DNA of 64,000 nucleotides from Acidobacteriota bacterium (GTDB lineage Bacteria > Acidobacteriota > Terriglobia > Terriglobales > Acidobacteriaceae), in NCBI GenBank assembly GCA_018268755.1, contig JAFDVW010000007.1, positions 186,001 through 250,000 of the forward strand, read 5' to 3'. Position numbers and translations under genes: made by a program. How positions within the stretch are numbered: the first letter of the stretch is position 1; each line of letters starts with the position of its first letter. Of the stretch, positions 52,018 to 61,762 are shown piece by piece. The notes under the pieces are model-generated. The model searched no databases. It worked only from the letters and a program-made list of their open reading frames with translations, and was not told the origin of the DNA.

Positions 52018-54843
52018 GTGATTGGAGAAACCATCTCCCACTACCGCATCCTGCGCCAGCTCGGCGGTGGGGGCATGGGAATTGTCTATGAGGCCGAAGA
52101 TCTCAACCTCGGCCGGCATGTGGCGCTGAAGTTTCTGCCGCCCGATCTGGAAAAAGATCCCGTGGCGCTCGACCGGTTTCAGCGCGAGGCGCGCTCCGCT
52201 TCGGCCCTCAACCACCCCAATATCTGCACCATCTATGAAATCGGCCAGGCCGACGGCCGCTACTTCATCGCCATGGAGCTGCTGGAGGGGCAAACCCTCA
52301 AGCAGCGGATTACGGCGGGCTCCATTCCACTCGATCAGGTGCTCGATTACGCGGTACAGATCGCGGACGCGTTGGATGCGGCGCACAGCAAAGGCATTGT
52401 TCACCGCGACATCAAGCCGGCCAACATCTTTCTCACCGCCCGCAACCAGGCCAAGGTACTGGACTTCGGACTCGCCAAAGCCCTGCGCAACACCTCCGGC
52501 AGCGGTTCTCACCTGGCCACTGCCATCACCGCGGACGAGAACCTGCTCACCAGCCCGGGATCGACCGTAGGCACCGTAGCTTACATGTCTCCGGAGCAAG
52601 CCCGGGGCAAAGACCTCGACTCCCGCACCGACTTGTTTTCCTTCGGCGCGGTGCTCTATGAGATGGTGACCGGCTCACTGCCCTTTCGCGGCGACACCTC
52701 CGCCGTGATGTTCGAAGCCATTTTGAACCGCGTGCCGGTGGCCCCCGTGCGCCTGAACCCGGACGTTCCCCCGCAGCTGGAAGAAATCATCAACAAGCTG
52801 CTGGAAAAAGATCGCGAGCTGCGCTACCAGAGCGCGGCCGAGGTGCGCGCCGATTTGAAGCGCCTTAAGCGCGATAGCGAATCCGGAGCGGTGGCCGTGG
52901 CCAAAGCATCCAGCCGCAAGCCGGCCGCGCGCGCCGGCGGTTCACACCGGCTGTGGAATTACGCCGTGGCCGGCCTGGTCGCCCTCGTCCTGGCCACCAT
53001 GGCGGTGGTGTATTTCACCCGCCGCACCGCCGCCATGACGGAAAAAGACGCCATTCTGGTCACCGACTTCGTGAACACCACGGCCGACCCGGTGTTTGAT
53101 GGCACGCTCAAGAAGGCTGCGTCTTTTGATCTGGAGCAGTCCCCCTACCTCAACGTCTTCAGCGACGCGAAAACGCGACAGGTGTTGATGCTGATGGGCC
53201 GTCCTGCCGACACCAGGATTACCACCGACATTGGGCGTGAATTGTGCCTGCGTGCCGGCGTCAAAGCCATGCTCAACGGCAGTATCGCCAGCCTGGGCAA
53301 TCAGTACATCGTGACTCTGGAAGCGGTCAACGCCTCGAGCGGCGACTCTCTGGCCCGGGCCGAAGAGCAGGCCGGCAGCAAGGAAGAAGTATTGAACTCC
53401 CTGCACAAGGCCGGCTCCAGCCTGCGCCGCAAACTGGGCGAGTCGCTGGCCTCCATCCAGAAATTCGACAAGCCTTTGTCCGAGGCCACGACTTCTTCCC
53501 TGGAAGCCCTGAAAGCGCTCTCCATGGGCGACGCCAAGCACAACACCGGCGATGAACTTGCCGCCATTCCGCTTTACCAGCGGGCCACGGAACTGGATCC
53601 CAATTTCGCCATGGCCTACGCTCGCCTGGGCGCGGTCTACAACAATCTCGGCCAAAGCCAGCTCTCCGAACAGAACCGGCAGAAGGCCTTCGAGCTGCGC
53701 GATCGCGCCAGCGAGCATGAAAAGCTTTACATCATGTCGCACTACTATGCCGACTCGGGCCAACTCGATAAAGGCATCCAGGCCCTGGAGCTGTATAAGC
53801 AGGAATATCCTCGCGAATCCACCCCTTATATCAACGTTGCCAATATCTATAACCAACTAGGCCAGTTCGACAACGCTCTGGCCAACGCCCGGCAATGCCG
53901 TGAAATCGAGCCGGACAGTATTACCTGCATCAGCAACCTGGCGACCGCTTATGCCGGATTGAATCGCCTGGAGGAAGCCAAGGCCACCTGGAAACAGGCC
54001 ATCGAGCACAAGGTCGGAACCGGATTTGCCCATTTCAATCTGGCCCAGCTGGCTTGGGCGCAAAATGACTTGGCCACCATGCAACAAGAGCTGGACCTCG
54101 CCCGTTCCACAACGGAAATGGCCCTGCAGATTCCCGGCATTCTTGCTTCCGTGGCGGCCGCCCAGGGAAACTTAGACAAAGTTGCGGAGTACAGCAAGCA
54201 GCTGCGCGAGGCCGCTCAGCGCCTGACCTTGCCGGAAATGGTGGCCAATGTCTACCTGCAGGAAGGGATTGTCTATGCCCTGTGCGGTGACAAAGCGCGC
54301 GTGGAAGACCTGGTCAACTCCGGCCTGAAGCAATCCAGTTCCGCCAACATCCGCTTTCTGGCTGCGGTTGCGCTGGTCACCGCCGGTAAAGACGGCCGCG
54401 CTACGCAGCTCGTCGAACAGCTTGCCAAAGAAAGACCGGAAGACAAGATGGTGCAGCTCGTCTCCGTCCCGCTCATCCAGGCGATTGCCGAGCTGAATCA
54501 CGGCAACGCGCCCCAGGCCGTCGACTTGCTGAATGGCAGCATGGTTTATGCGCGCGCCAACCCTCTGGCTCTTTACATTCGCGGAAATGCTTATCTAAAA
54601 GCAGGCCAGACGGGAGAGGCCATCAAGGACTTTCAACATGTGCAGGAACTGAAGGCCTATGCCGGAGCCGACATCATTTACGCGCTGGCGCAATTGAACA
54701 CGGCGCGCGCTTATGCTGCCCAAGGCGATAAAGGCAGCGGCCGGGTGGCCTATCAGGATTTTCTGGCCGGCTGGAAAGACGCCGATCCCAATCTTGCAAT
54801 TTTGCGGGCAGCCAAAGCCGAGTACGCCAAGTTGCAGGACTAG
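52018..54843 (+). CDS. Transmembrane Ser/Thr protein kinase with TPR tail
   Basis: Membrane kinase of 941 residues, GTG start with an AAGGAGCC Shine-Dalgarno. Kinase domain ~8-280: [20 protein letters not shown] (Lys), [11 protein letters not shown] with Asp131, and the DFG motif near 149. A basic juxtamembrane segment ([14 protein letters not shown]) leads to one TM helix at ~316-334 ([17 protein letters not shown]). An extracytoplasmic region and a long TPR array follow ([34 protein letters not shown]). It probably senses envelope or assembly state and phosphorylates cytoplasmic targets. All catalytic motifs are present. Confidence 0.93.
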   Translation: MIGETISHYRILRQLGGGGMGIVYEAEDLNLGRHVALKFLPPDLEKDPVALDRFQREARSASALNHPNICTIYEIGQADGRYFIAMELLEGQTLKQRITAGSIPLDQVLDYAVQIADALDAAHSKGIVHRDIKPANIFLTARNQAKVLDFGLAKALRNTSGSGSHLATAITADENLLTSPGSTVGTVAYMSPEQARGKDLDSRTDLFSFGAVLYEMVTGSLPFRGDTSAVMFEAILNRVPVAPVRLNPDVPPQLEEIINKLLEKDRELRYQSAAEVRADLKRLKRDSESGAVAVAKASSRKPAARAGGSHRLWNYAVAGLVALVLATMAVVYFTRRTAAMTEKDAILVTDFVNTTADPVFDGTLKKAASFDLEQSPYLNVFSDAKTRQVLMLMGRPADTRITTDIGRELCLRAGVKAMLNGSIASLGNQYIVTLEAVNASSGDSLARAEEQAGSKEEVLNSLHKAGSSLRRKLGESLASIQKFDKPLSEATTSSLEALKALSMGDAKHNTGDELAAIPLYQRATELDPNFAMAYARLGAVYNNLGQSQLSEQNRQKAFELRDRASEHEKLYIMSHYYADSGQLDKGIQALELYKQEYPRESTPYINVANIYNQLGQFDNALANARQCREIEPDSITCISNLATAYAGLNRLEEAKATWKQAIEHKVGTGFAHFNLAQLAWAQNDLATMQQELDLARSTTEMALQIPGILASVAAAQGNLDKVAEYSKQLREAAQRLTLPEMVANVYLQEGIVYALCGDKARVEDLVNSGLKQSSSANIRFLAAVALVTAGKDGRATQLVEQLAKERPEDKMVQLVSVPLIQAIAELNHGNAPQAVDLLNGSMVYARANPLALYIRGNAYLKAGQTGEAIKDFQHVQELKAYAGADIIYALAQLNTARAYAAQGDKGSGRVAYQDFLAGWKDADPNLAILRAAKAEYAKLQD

Positions 54844-54844
54844 C

Positions 54845-56245
54845 TTATTTCAACGTGATCACTAGAAGACGTCCGTCGGAGTGATAGCCTCCGCCGGTGG
54901 CATTGCGCGCCTCCTGCACCGGGCTGGGCGGCAGATAGTAGGACATACTCTTCACCTTCTCGGCTTTTTGCAGACTGGCGCCGATGTTTTCCCGCTCTCC
55001 GTCCACCGCCGGATCGATTTTGTGGGTGACGCTGCCGTTGCGCTGGTCTTTCTCGAACCCGATGTCATGCGTGCCCGCCCCCACCCAGACAGTTTGTCCG
55101 TTCCAGGTAAAGGGCGCTTTCCACAAGCGGAAGTGATGGCGGCTGGCCACTACCGCGTAGGCCTCGGCTTGCTCGTAGCCATAATCCTGGACGCGGCCGA
55201 ACAGGTAAAGCTGGCTCATGGGCATCTGCAAATAATCTTTCTTCTGATAGGTCTGCAGTACCGCCTTGATGGCCGCTTCCTTGTTGTCGGTATCGGCAAT
55301 GTGCCAATTGGCGGCTTCCAGGCTGCTCTTGACCTGGTCTTCACTGCCCACGAGCACAAAATTCACCATATCGCCCAGGTTATTGAGCTTGTCATTCACC
55401 CGCCTGGGCAGGGCGTCGATGCCTTTGCGCAACTCTCCATCCAGCGGGGCATCGGAAATCGTCAAGGCGGGAGCCGCAGCTGCGCCGCCAGCTACCGCAC
55501 TGTTGCCGGTTCCAGCCGTGGCCGCGGAGGACTGCGCGGCGTTCCCGCCAAACTGCCCGCCCAGCCATATCTGCGCCGCTGCCGCCAGTTTCGCTTTGAT
55601 GTCCGGCTTAGCTTGACCCGGCGTGGTTGCTGCCGGCGTCGACGAGGAAGCCGGGGACGAAGTCGCTGCCGCGGGCTGCGATCCCGAGCTCAAGTTCTCC
55701 GCGTTGCCGGCGGGAGAAGCGGGGGTGCTGGCCGGAGCGGAGGTAGCGCCACTCGCCTCCGTTCCCTGCGCGATATGCACAGTCACGGCATAATTGCCGG
55801 TGCATGACGGCGGGCTGTCGGCATTGATCCCAAAGAAAAGATGTCCTGCCTCCGCGACCCGCAACTCCTTGCTCGTACCCACAAACTGGGCGGCGCCGTC
55901 GGCCTGCAAGCGGACGATGAGCGCCTCCGGCAAGGCATCCGGGACCGGCAGATTGCTTCCGGAAGCGCCGCTCGTGCCTTGGGGTGCGCAGGTGTTGGCC
56001 GTGCCGCCCACGGCATGACGGTCGGGGACAGTGTTGGCCGCCTCGCCCGCAGGCGCCGCGGAAATCTCCAACACATCATCTTTCTGTAGGTCTACACCGG
56101 TATCGGTCCAGGGCTGGGTGGTAGGGACCGTAAAGTGATACTCGCGCGCAGCTGCGGGCGCAGCATAAGCAAACGAGGAAACCACCAGGGAACCTGCCAC
56201 TATTCCCCATCTCACCCACCGACTCAACCGGCCACAGTCATCCAT
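54845..56245 (-). CDS. Exported protein with LssY_C domain
   Basis: About 466 residues from ATG 56245 (GGGGAG Shine-Dalgarno). A signal peptide ends near FAYAAPAAA. A PA-IL-like galactose-binding-type beta region (FTVPTTQPWTDTGVDLQKDD) and an Ala/Ser/Pro-rich low-complexity stretch follow. The C-terminal domain, ~residue 300 onward, matches the LssY_C pattern: VNFVLVGSEDQVKSSLEAANW, MSQLYLFGRVQDYGYEQA, FTWNGQTVWVGAGTHDIGFE. The role is unknown; LssY_C is found in membrane-associated lipid enzymes. Its end abuts the kinase gene tail-to-tail with one base between. Confidence 0.75.
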   Translation of the reverse strand: MDDCGRLSRWVRWGIVAGSLVVSSFAYAAPAAAREYHFTVPTTQPWTDTGVDLQKDDVLEISAAPAGEAANTVPDRHAVGGTANTCAPQGTSGASGSNLPVPDALPEALIVRLQADGAAQFVGTSKELRVAEAGHLFFGINADSPPSCTGNYAVTVHIAQGTEASGATSAPASTPASPAGNAENLSSGSQPAAATSSPASSSTPAATTPGQAKPDIKAKLAAAAQIWLGGQFGGNAAQSSAATAGTGNSAVAGGAAAAPALTISDAPLDGELRKGIDALPRRVNDKLNNLGDMVNFVLVGSEDQVKSSLEAANWHIADTDNKEAAIKAVLQTYQKKDYLQMPMSQLYLFGRVQDYGYEQAEAYAVVASRHHFRLWKAPFTWNGQTVWVGAGTHDIGFEKDQRNGSVTHKIDPAVDGERENIGASLQKAEKVKSMSYYLPPSPVQEARNATGGGYHSDGRLLVITLK

Positions 56246-56485
56246 AAAAGCTCCCCGATCCTTGCATCGGAACCCACCATCGTTGGCCGCTCTATTATCC
56301 ACCACTTCCGCGGAAAAGGGGGGCCACGCTTTGCTCCGCGCGGGTCGCGGATATCCGGCAAAAATGCACTTGACGATTTCCTCTCCTACCGGCAATATTC
56401 CCGATCCGGCCCTGACTGCTCCGTCAGGCCCTTTCGCGGATATCTTACCGCCCGGCCCCAGAACTTATTTCCGGAGGCAGCCTCG

Positions 56486-57304
56486 ATGACCGTGATCCTG
56501 CGGCCCCTCTCCACCAGCGAATTGCTGGATCGCACATTCTTCCTCTATCGCAAGCATTTCCTGCTATTTACCGGGATCATCGCGGTTCCCCAGCTGTTTG
56601 TGCTGGCCCTGCAACTGCTCAACGCAGTCCTGGGCTTGCGCGTGTTTCCCATGGCGACCGTGGTCACCAGCATCCTCTTGACCCTGATCAGCGTGCTTTT
56701 GCTATTCATTTCCCACGCCGCCGTCGTAGCGGCTGTCTCCCAGGTCCACCTGGAGCGGGCCGCTACCATCGGCGGCTCCTTCGCGGCCATCAAGGGACGC
56801 ATCGTGCCCATCCTGGGCATCATGTTTTTGATCGGGTTGGCGATCGGCGTCGCCTTCCTCTTCCTGATCATTCCCGGGATTCTTCTTGGTCTGGCCTGGT
56901 CTCTGGCCATCCCGGTCACGGTACTGGAGGGTACCGGCCTCAGCGACACCACCACCCGCAGTTCATTTCTCACCAAAGGGGATCGCGGGCGAATCTTCGT
57001 CATCTACTTTCTGTTTGTCGTGCTGACCTACCTCGTCATCATCATGGTCACCTTTGCCCTGGTCCTGCCTATCGGGCTTTTGGGATTGCACGACCCGCAG
57101 ACCATGCTGACCTGGCAAAATGTGCTGTCTTCCATCGCCAATTTCCTCAGCACGTCCCTGGTCGGCGCATTACTCACCATTGCCTTATCTTTGATTTATT
57201 TTGATGAGCGAGTACGCAAGGAGGGCTTTGACCTGCAGCTCATGATGGCCACCGTCGATTCACCGTCCCCGGCAACGCCGTTGCCGCCCTTGCAGGCCGG
57301 ATGA
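56486..57304 (+). CDS. Hypothetical multi-pass membrane protein of MoxR cluster
   Basis: The 272-residue product from ATG 56486 (GGAGG Shine-Dalgarno) has about six TM helices: TGIIAVPQLFVLALQLL, TVVTSILLTLISVLLLF, a Gly/Ile-rich pair near 100-145, and two near the C-terminus. The opening VILRPLSTSELLDRTFFLYRKHF resembles the DUF7847/GPDP-membrane-type domain. No catalytic residues are visible. Its stop overlaps the next gene (ATGA), so it opens the operon ending at 61758. Confidence 0.78.
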   Translation: MTVILRPLSTSELLDRTFFLYRKHFLLFTGIIAVPQLFVLALQLLNAVLGLRVFPMATVVTSILLTLISVLLLFISHAAVVAAVSQVHLERAATIGGSFAAIKGRIVPILGIMFLIGLAIGVAFLFLIIPGILLGLAWSLAIPVTVLEGTGLSDTTTRSSFLTKGDRGRIFVIYFLFVVLTYLVIIMVTFALVLPIGLLGLHDPQTMLTWQNVLSSIANFLSTSLVGALLTIALSLIYFDERVRKEGFDLQLMMATVDSPSPATPLPPLQAG

Positions 57305-58275
57305 CATTCTGGCGCAAGCGGATGGCTTTTCTGCTTCTGGGCATAAGTGTTGCCTTCTTCTTCCACCCGCTGGCGCGGCCGGAGGAGGCGCCGCCTCCTC
57401 GGTCGCTGAACCAGTACATCGCGGAGCTGGACCATCTCTCGGACGGCCTGCAGCCGGCGTTTAAGGACTCCGCGGCTGCAGAAAAACTGGCCCAGTCCCT
57501 CCCGGAAAACTGGGACGTACAAGCCGGGAGCCAGAGCTTCACCATTTCCACCGCCTGGATCAAAGGCAAACTGAAAGAAGAAACCACCAAGCCTTCCCAC
57601 GAGTTGGAAGACTCGCTGCGCCTCTATCTGGCCGCGCTGCGGAGAGATGCCGCGGCGTTTCCCCCAGCCCCGCCCGACTACGCTTCCAGCCGGACGAAAC
57701 TCAACGCGATCCTCTCCCGCTATGAGTTTCGCCATGTGCGCGGGCCCAGCCGCTGGGACCTGCTGAAAGAAAGAATCGGCAACGCCATCGTGGGTTTGCT
57801 GGACCGCATTTTTGGCTATTCCAAATATCCCGTCATCGGGAAATATCTGGTATGGACAATGGTGGGCCTGGCGGTGCTGGTATTGGCCTACTGGATCTTC
57901 CGCATCCTCCGCAGCAGCGCCCGCTACGAATCCATCATTCCGCCCTCCCTGCCGGTCTCAGCCAAGCAATGGGCGGTGTGGATGGCCGAGGCCCAGGCCG
58001 CCGCGCAACAGGCCCACTGGAGAGAGGCCATCCATCTGGCTTACTGGGCGGGCATCTCCTTTCTGGAAGAACGCGGCACCTGGCGGCCGGACAGGGCCCG
58101 CACTCCCCGCGAATATCTCCGCCTGCTTTCCCCCGGCAGCGAATATCAGGCGCCGCTCACCACCCTCACGCGAGAATTTGAAGTCATCTGGTATGGCTAC
58201 AAGGAGGCCGACCAGGAAAGCTTCGCGCAAACGCTGGTTCACCTGGAGAACCTGGGATGCCGAAACTCCCATTGA
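57301..58275 (+). CDS. DUF4129-domain membrane protein
   Basis: Product of 324 residues: N-terminal signal anchor (FLLLGISVAFFFHPLA), a helical periplasmic region of about 150 residues, one further TM helix (YLVWTMVGLAVLVLAYWIF, ~180-200), then the cytoplasmic DUF4129 domain with QQAHWREAIHLAYWAGISFLEERG and PREYLRLL. It overlaps the genes on both sides (ATGA upstream, 19 bases downstream), so it belongs to one translational unit. DUF4129 is usually found with MoxR/DUF58 genes as here. Function is unknown. Confidence 0.87.
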   Translation: MTFWRKRMAFLLLGISVAFFFHPLARPEEAPPPRSLNQYIAELDHLSDGLQPAFKDSAAAEKLAQSLPENWDVQAGSQSFTISTAWIKGKLKEETTKPSHELEDSLRLYLAALRRDAAAFPPAPPDYASSRTKLNAILSRYEFRHVRGPSRWDLLKERIGNAIVGLLDRIFGYSKYPVIGKYLVWTMVGLAVLVLAYWIFRILRSSARYESIIPPSLPVSAKQWAVWMAEAQAAAQQAHWREAIHLAYWAGISFLEERGTWRPDRARTPREYLRLLSPGSEYQAPLTTLTREFEVIWYGYKEADQESFAQTLVHLENLGCRNSH

Positions 58276-59435
58276 GCAAGGGCGACCGCAAGATTCTGCT
58301 GGTGGCCGGCATTGTCTTTCTGCTTCTGGTCATCGGGGCGCTGATCTTCGCGCAACCGGAGGAACAGCAGGCCGAAATCGCCACCACCTATTCCGCGACC
58401 TCCAGCGGCGCCAAAGCTGCTTACCTTCTATTGCAGGAGTCGGGTTATCACGTGGCGCGCTGGGAGCAATCTCCCCTGAAGATCGAAGGCGGCAAGAACA
58501 AGCTGCTGGTGCTGGCCGAGCCTTTTCGCTTTGCCAATGAAGAGGAGGAAAAATCCCTCAAAACATTTTTGCAGAGCGGCGGGCGCATTCTCGCCACCGG
58601 CCTTTACGCCTCTTTCTTTCTTCCTGAGAGTTACGCCCACACGGACCAGCTCCAGAGCATTGTGCGGCGAAAATACAACGGACTCACCCCTTCCCCCATC
58701 ACCGCCGCTGCGCCGCAAATTACCCTGGTCCCCAAAGCCTACTGGGAGAGCCGATCCTCGGCCGTCGCACTCTATGGCGCCGATGGAAAAGCCGTGGTGG
58801 TGCGTTATCCCTACGGCGAAGGCGAAGTCATCTGGTGGGCCTCGGCCACTCCTTTGACCAACTCGGGATTGAAAGAGCCGGGCAATCTGGAATTCCTTCT
58901 GGCCTGTATCGGTGACAAATCGTCCACGGAGATTTTGTGGGACGAATACTTCCATGGCTATGGAAGAGATCTGCCCCCGGAAAAAGAACACCCCCTGCTG
59001 GGCTGGATGTTTGTGCAATTCGCCGTGCTGGGAGCGGCCATCGTATTTACTTTTTCCCGCCGCAGCGGCCCGCTTCGTCCTCTGCCGGCGGAAGTCCGCA
59101 CTTCACCGCTGGAATTCGTGGAAACTCTGGGCGGACTCTATCAGCATGCCCGCGCCTCTTCGGTGGCGGTGGATGTGTTTTACCAGCGCTTTCAGTACCG
59201 TTTGACGCAGCGTCTGGGACTTTCCCTCCATGCCACCCCAGAAGAGCTAGAACGCGCCGCACGCGAGCGCTGGAATTTTCAGGATGACGGCTTTGCCCCC
59301 ACCTTGCAGGCCTGCTCCTCCGCCCGCTATCATCCCGAGCTTCCTCCTTATCAGGCCCTGAAGTTGGTACAGAATCTTTATCGTTATGCGGTCGAGCTGA
59401 AGTTGTTTTCGGCCGCCGCCAAGGAGAAACCTTGA
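58257..59435 (+). CDS. DUF4350-domain membrane protein
   Basis: The 392-residue product has an N-terminal TM helix (ILLVAGIVFLLLVIGALIF). A periplasmic DUF4350 domain follows with YSATSSGAKAAYLLLQESG and VVVRYPYGEGEVIWWASATPL. A second TM helix lies at ~265-285 (GWMFVQFAVLGAAIVFTF), then a cytoplasmic tail with RTSPLEFVETLGGLYQHARA. It overlaps the DUF4129 gene by 19 bases and abuts the MoxR start (TGATG). DUF4350 proteins normally accompany MoxR/DUF58; the molecular role is not known. Confidence 0.87.
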   Translation: MPKLPLSKGDRKILLVAGIVFLLLVIGALIFAQPEEQQAEIATTYSATSSGAKAAYLLLQESGYHVARWEQSPLKIEGGKNKLLVLAEPFRFANEEEEKSLKTFLQSGGRILATGLYASFFLPESYAHTDQLQSIVRRKYNGLTPSPITAAAPQITLVPKAYWESRSSAVALYGADGKAVVVRYPYGEGEVIWWASATPLTNSGLKEPGNLEFLLACIGDKSSTEILWDEYFHGYGRDLPPEKEHPLLGWMFVQFAVLGAAIVFTFSRRSGPLRPLPAEVRTSPLEFVETLGGLYQHARASSVAVDVFYQRFQYRLTQRLGLSLHATPEELERAARERWNFQDDGFAPTLQACSSARYHPELPPYQALKLVQNLYRYAVELKLFSAAAKEKP

Positions 59436-60382
59436 TGCAAGCCGTGCCACAACTGCTGGCCCATCTCCGCCAGGAGATGAGTAAAGTGATCGTCGGACAG
59501 GCCGAGTTTCGCGACCAGTGCCTGATTGCCCTGCTTTGCCGCGGCCATACCCTGCTGGAAGGCGTGCCCGGCGTGGCCAAGACTCTGGTGGTGAAAACTC
59601 TGTCGCGCCTCCTGGCCCAGCAGTTTCAGCGCGTGCAGTGCACCTCGGACCTGATGCCCGCCGATATTATCGGCACCAACGTGCTCAACCTCGCGACCAG
59701 CACCTTTAACCTGCATCCGGGGCCGGTATTCACCGATCTGCTGCTGGTGGATGAAGTGAATCGCATGCCTCCCCGCACCCAGGCCGCCCTGCTCGAGTGC
59801 ATGGAAGAACACCAGGTCACCATCGACGGGGTCCGCCACCAACTCTCGCCGGGCTTTACCGTCTACGCTACCCAGAATCCGGTCGAGTTCGAAGGCACGT
59901 ATCCCTTGCCGGAGGCCCAGCTCGACCGCTTCCTGCTCAAAATTCGTGTGGGCTATCCTTCCGCGGAAGACGAGGTCCAGCTCCTCGCCAACGTGCAAGA
60001 TGGCTTCGATGCCCGCGACCTGGACACAACGGGACTGGTCTGTGTGGACCCGGCCCTGCTCATCCAGGCCCAGGCGGAAGTGAAATCCATCAAAGTCGAG
60101 CAGGCCCTCTTCCAATACATCGTGCAGATCGCCCGCCGCACCCGCGACTGGCCCGCCTTGTCGCTGGGGGCCAGTCCGCGCGCCGCCGTCAGCCTGATGG
60201 CGGTGGCCAAAGCCCTGGCCGCCATGGATGGCCGTGACTATCTGATCCCCGACGACGTCAAGACAGCGGCTCCGCCGGTTTTGCGCCACCGCCTCGTGCT
60301 CAAGCCGGAAGCCGATCTCGAAGGAGTGACCGCTGATCAGGTCGTCACCGATGTCTTGCGCGCGGTGGAGGTGCCGAAGTGA
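59435..60382 (+). CDS. MoxR-family AAA+ ATPase
   Basis: AAA+ chaperone-like ATPase of 315 residues, expected to remodel or activate partner proteins. Walker A is LLEGVPGVAKTLVVKTLSRLL, Walker B LLLVDEVNRMP, and sensor-1 is in VYATQNPVEFEGTYPLPEAQLDRF. The ATG at 59435 overlaps the stop of the DUF4350 gene (TGATG) and follows AAGGAG; an upstream TTG at 59432 is less likely. Its 3' end overlaps the DUF58 gene (GTGA). Position between DUF4350 and DUF58 is the classic MoxR layout. Confidence 0.94.
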   Translation: MQAVPQLLAHLRQEMSKVIVGQAEFRDQCLIALLCRGHTLLEGVPGVAKTLVVKTLSRLLAQQFQRVQCTSDLMPADIIGTNVLNLATSTFNLHPGPVFTDLLLVDEVNRMPPRTQAALLECMEEHQVTIDGVRHQLSPGFTVYATQNPVEFEGTYPLPEAQLDRFLLKIRVGYPSAEDEVQLLANVQDGFDARDLDTTGLVCVDPALLIQAQAEVKSIKVEQALFQYIVQIARRTRDWPALSLGASPRAAVSLMAVAKALAAMDGRDYLIPDDVKTAAPPVLRHRLVLKPEADLEGVTADQVVTDVLRAVEVPK

Positions 60383-61758
60383 GCCAGCCGGTTTCCCTGG
60401 CGCCGCCGCGGGTTACGGCGCAAGCCTTGCCCCAGAAGCGCCTGGGCTTCGCCTTTGGCCCCCGCTTTTTCCTGCTGCTGGTGGTTGGATTCATCTGGCT
60501 TGGGCCTGCCGTCCGGCAACCCAAGTTTCTCTGGGCCATTCTCGCCTGGGACGCGCTCATGCTCGTCGCCTGGGCCATCGATCTGGCCCTGCTGCCTTTG
60601 CCCAAGACGCTTTCGGTAGCGCGGGAATGGCTGGGCCCGGCAGCGCTTTCCGTGGAAACGAAAATCCGCCTGACCCTGGAAAACCGCAGCTCCACCACGC
60701 TGCGCGCCGCGCTGCAGGACAATGTTCCTCCCGGCCTGCGCCAGGATGTGGCGAAGCTCGAGTTCCTGGTCGCACCACGCGGAGAAGCCTCCCAGGAATA
60801 CGCCGTCCGGCCCGACAAGCGCGGCCCGCAAAAGGTCGGCTGCGTTTATCTGCGTTATCAGGGGCCGCTGCGCATCGCGGAGCGCTGGGCGGTGGCGAAG
60901 CTGGCGCAGGAAGTCTGCGTTTATCCCAACCTGCAGGAAGCACAACGCCATTCCATCTACCTCATCCGCAGCCGGCAGATGGAAATCGAGAAGCGCTATA
61001 CCCGCATTCGCGGGGCAGGCCGCGAGTTTGAAAGCCTACGGGAATACCGGGAAGGCGACGAATTTCGCGACATCAGCTGGAGCGCCAGCGCCCGCCGCGG
61101 CAAACTCGTCACCCGCCTCTACCAGATCGAGCGCAGCCAGACGGTGTGGCTGGTGCTCGACTCCGGCCGCCTGATGCGCACCCGCATCGCCGGCCTCAGC
61201 AAGCTCGACTATGCCGTCAATGCCGCCTTGAGCCTGGGCCAGGTCGCCTTAGGTTCAGGAGACCGCATCGGGTTACTCGCTTATGGACGCAGCGTGCAAC
61301 ATCGCCTCTTGCCCTATCGCGGCAGCAGCCATCTGCGCCATCTCATCGAGCGGCTTGCCCACGTGCGCGAGGAAAGCGGCGAGGCTGACCATCTGCAGGC
61401 CGTGGGAGAACTGCTCTCCAGCCAAAAACGCCGCAGCCTGGTGGTCTGGATCACCGAACTGGCCGAAACCGCCATGACCCCGGAAGTCATCGATGCAGCT
61501 TCGCAGCTGACCTCCCGCCATGTGGTGGTTTTTGTCGTCATTGGACAGCCTGACCTGGCAAAGATGGCAGGCCGCGACCCCGATTCGATTGCCGACATGT
61601 ACCAGGTCACCGCGGCCCAGGAGATGATGCATCGCCGCGAAGTGCTTCTCGCCCGCCTGCGTCAGCGCGGCGCCCTGGCCGTCGAAGTCAGCTCCGCCGC
61701 CGCTTCTACGGCCGTGGTGAATTCTTATCTGGAAGTAAAACAGAGAAATTTGCTGTAG
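60379..61758 (+). CDS. DUF58-domain protein (VWA-like)
   Basis: Partner of the MoxR ATPase. Product of 459 residues: two TM helices at ~30-70 (FGPRFFLLLVVGFIWLG, FLWAILAWDALMLVAWAIDL), a beta-sandwich region, then the DUF58 domain with GREFESLREYREGDEFRDI and WSASARRGKLVTR. A VWA-like metal-site region has WLVLDSGRLMR. GTG start at 60379 overlaps the moxR stop. The role is unknown; in related clusters DUF58 proteins act with MoxR in envelope functions (family knowledge). Confidence 0.92.
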   Translation: MSQPVSLAPPRVTAQALPQKRLGFAFGPRFFLLLVVGFIWLGPAVRQPKFLWAILAWDALMLVAWAIDLALLPLPKTLSVAREWLGPAALSVETKIRLTLENRSSTTLRAALQDNVPPGLRQDVAKLEFLVAPRGEASQEYAVRPDKRGPQKVGCVYLRYQGPLRIAERWAVAKLAQEVCVYPNLQEAQRHSIYLIRSRQMEIEKRYTRIRGAGREFESLREYREGDEFRDISWSASARRGKLVTRLYQIERSQTVWLVLDSGRLMRTRIAGLSKLDYAVNAALSLGQVALGSGDRIGLLAYGRSVQHRLLPYRGSSHLRHLIERLAHVREESGEADHLQAVGELLSSQKRRSLVVWITELAETAMTPEVIDAASQLTSRHVVVFVVIGQPDLAKMAGRDPDSIADMYQVTAAQEMMHRREVLLARLRQRGALAVEVSSAAASTAVVNSYLEVKQRNLL

Positions 61759-61762
61759 GGAG

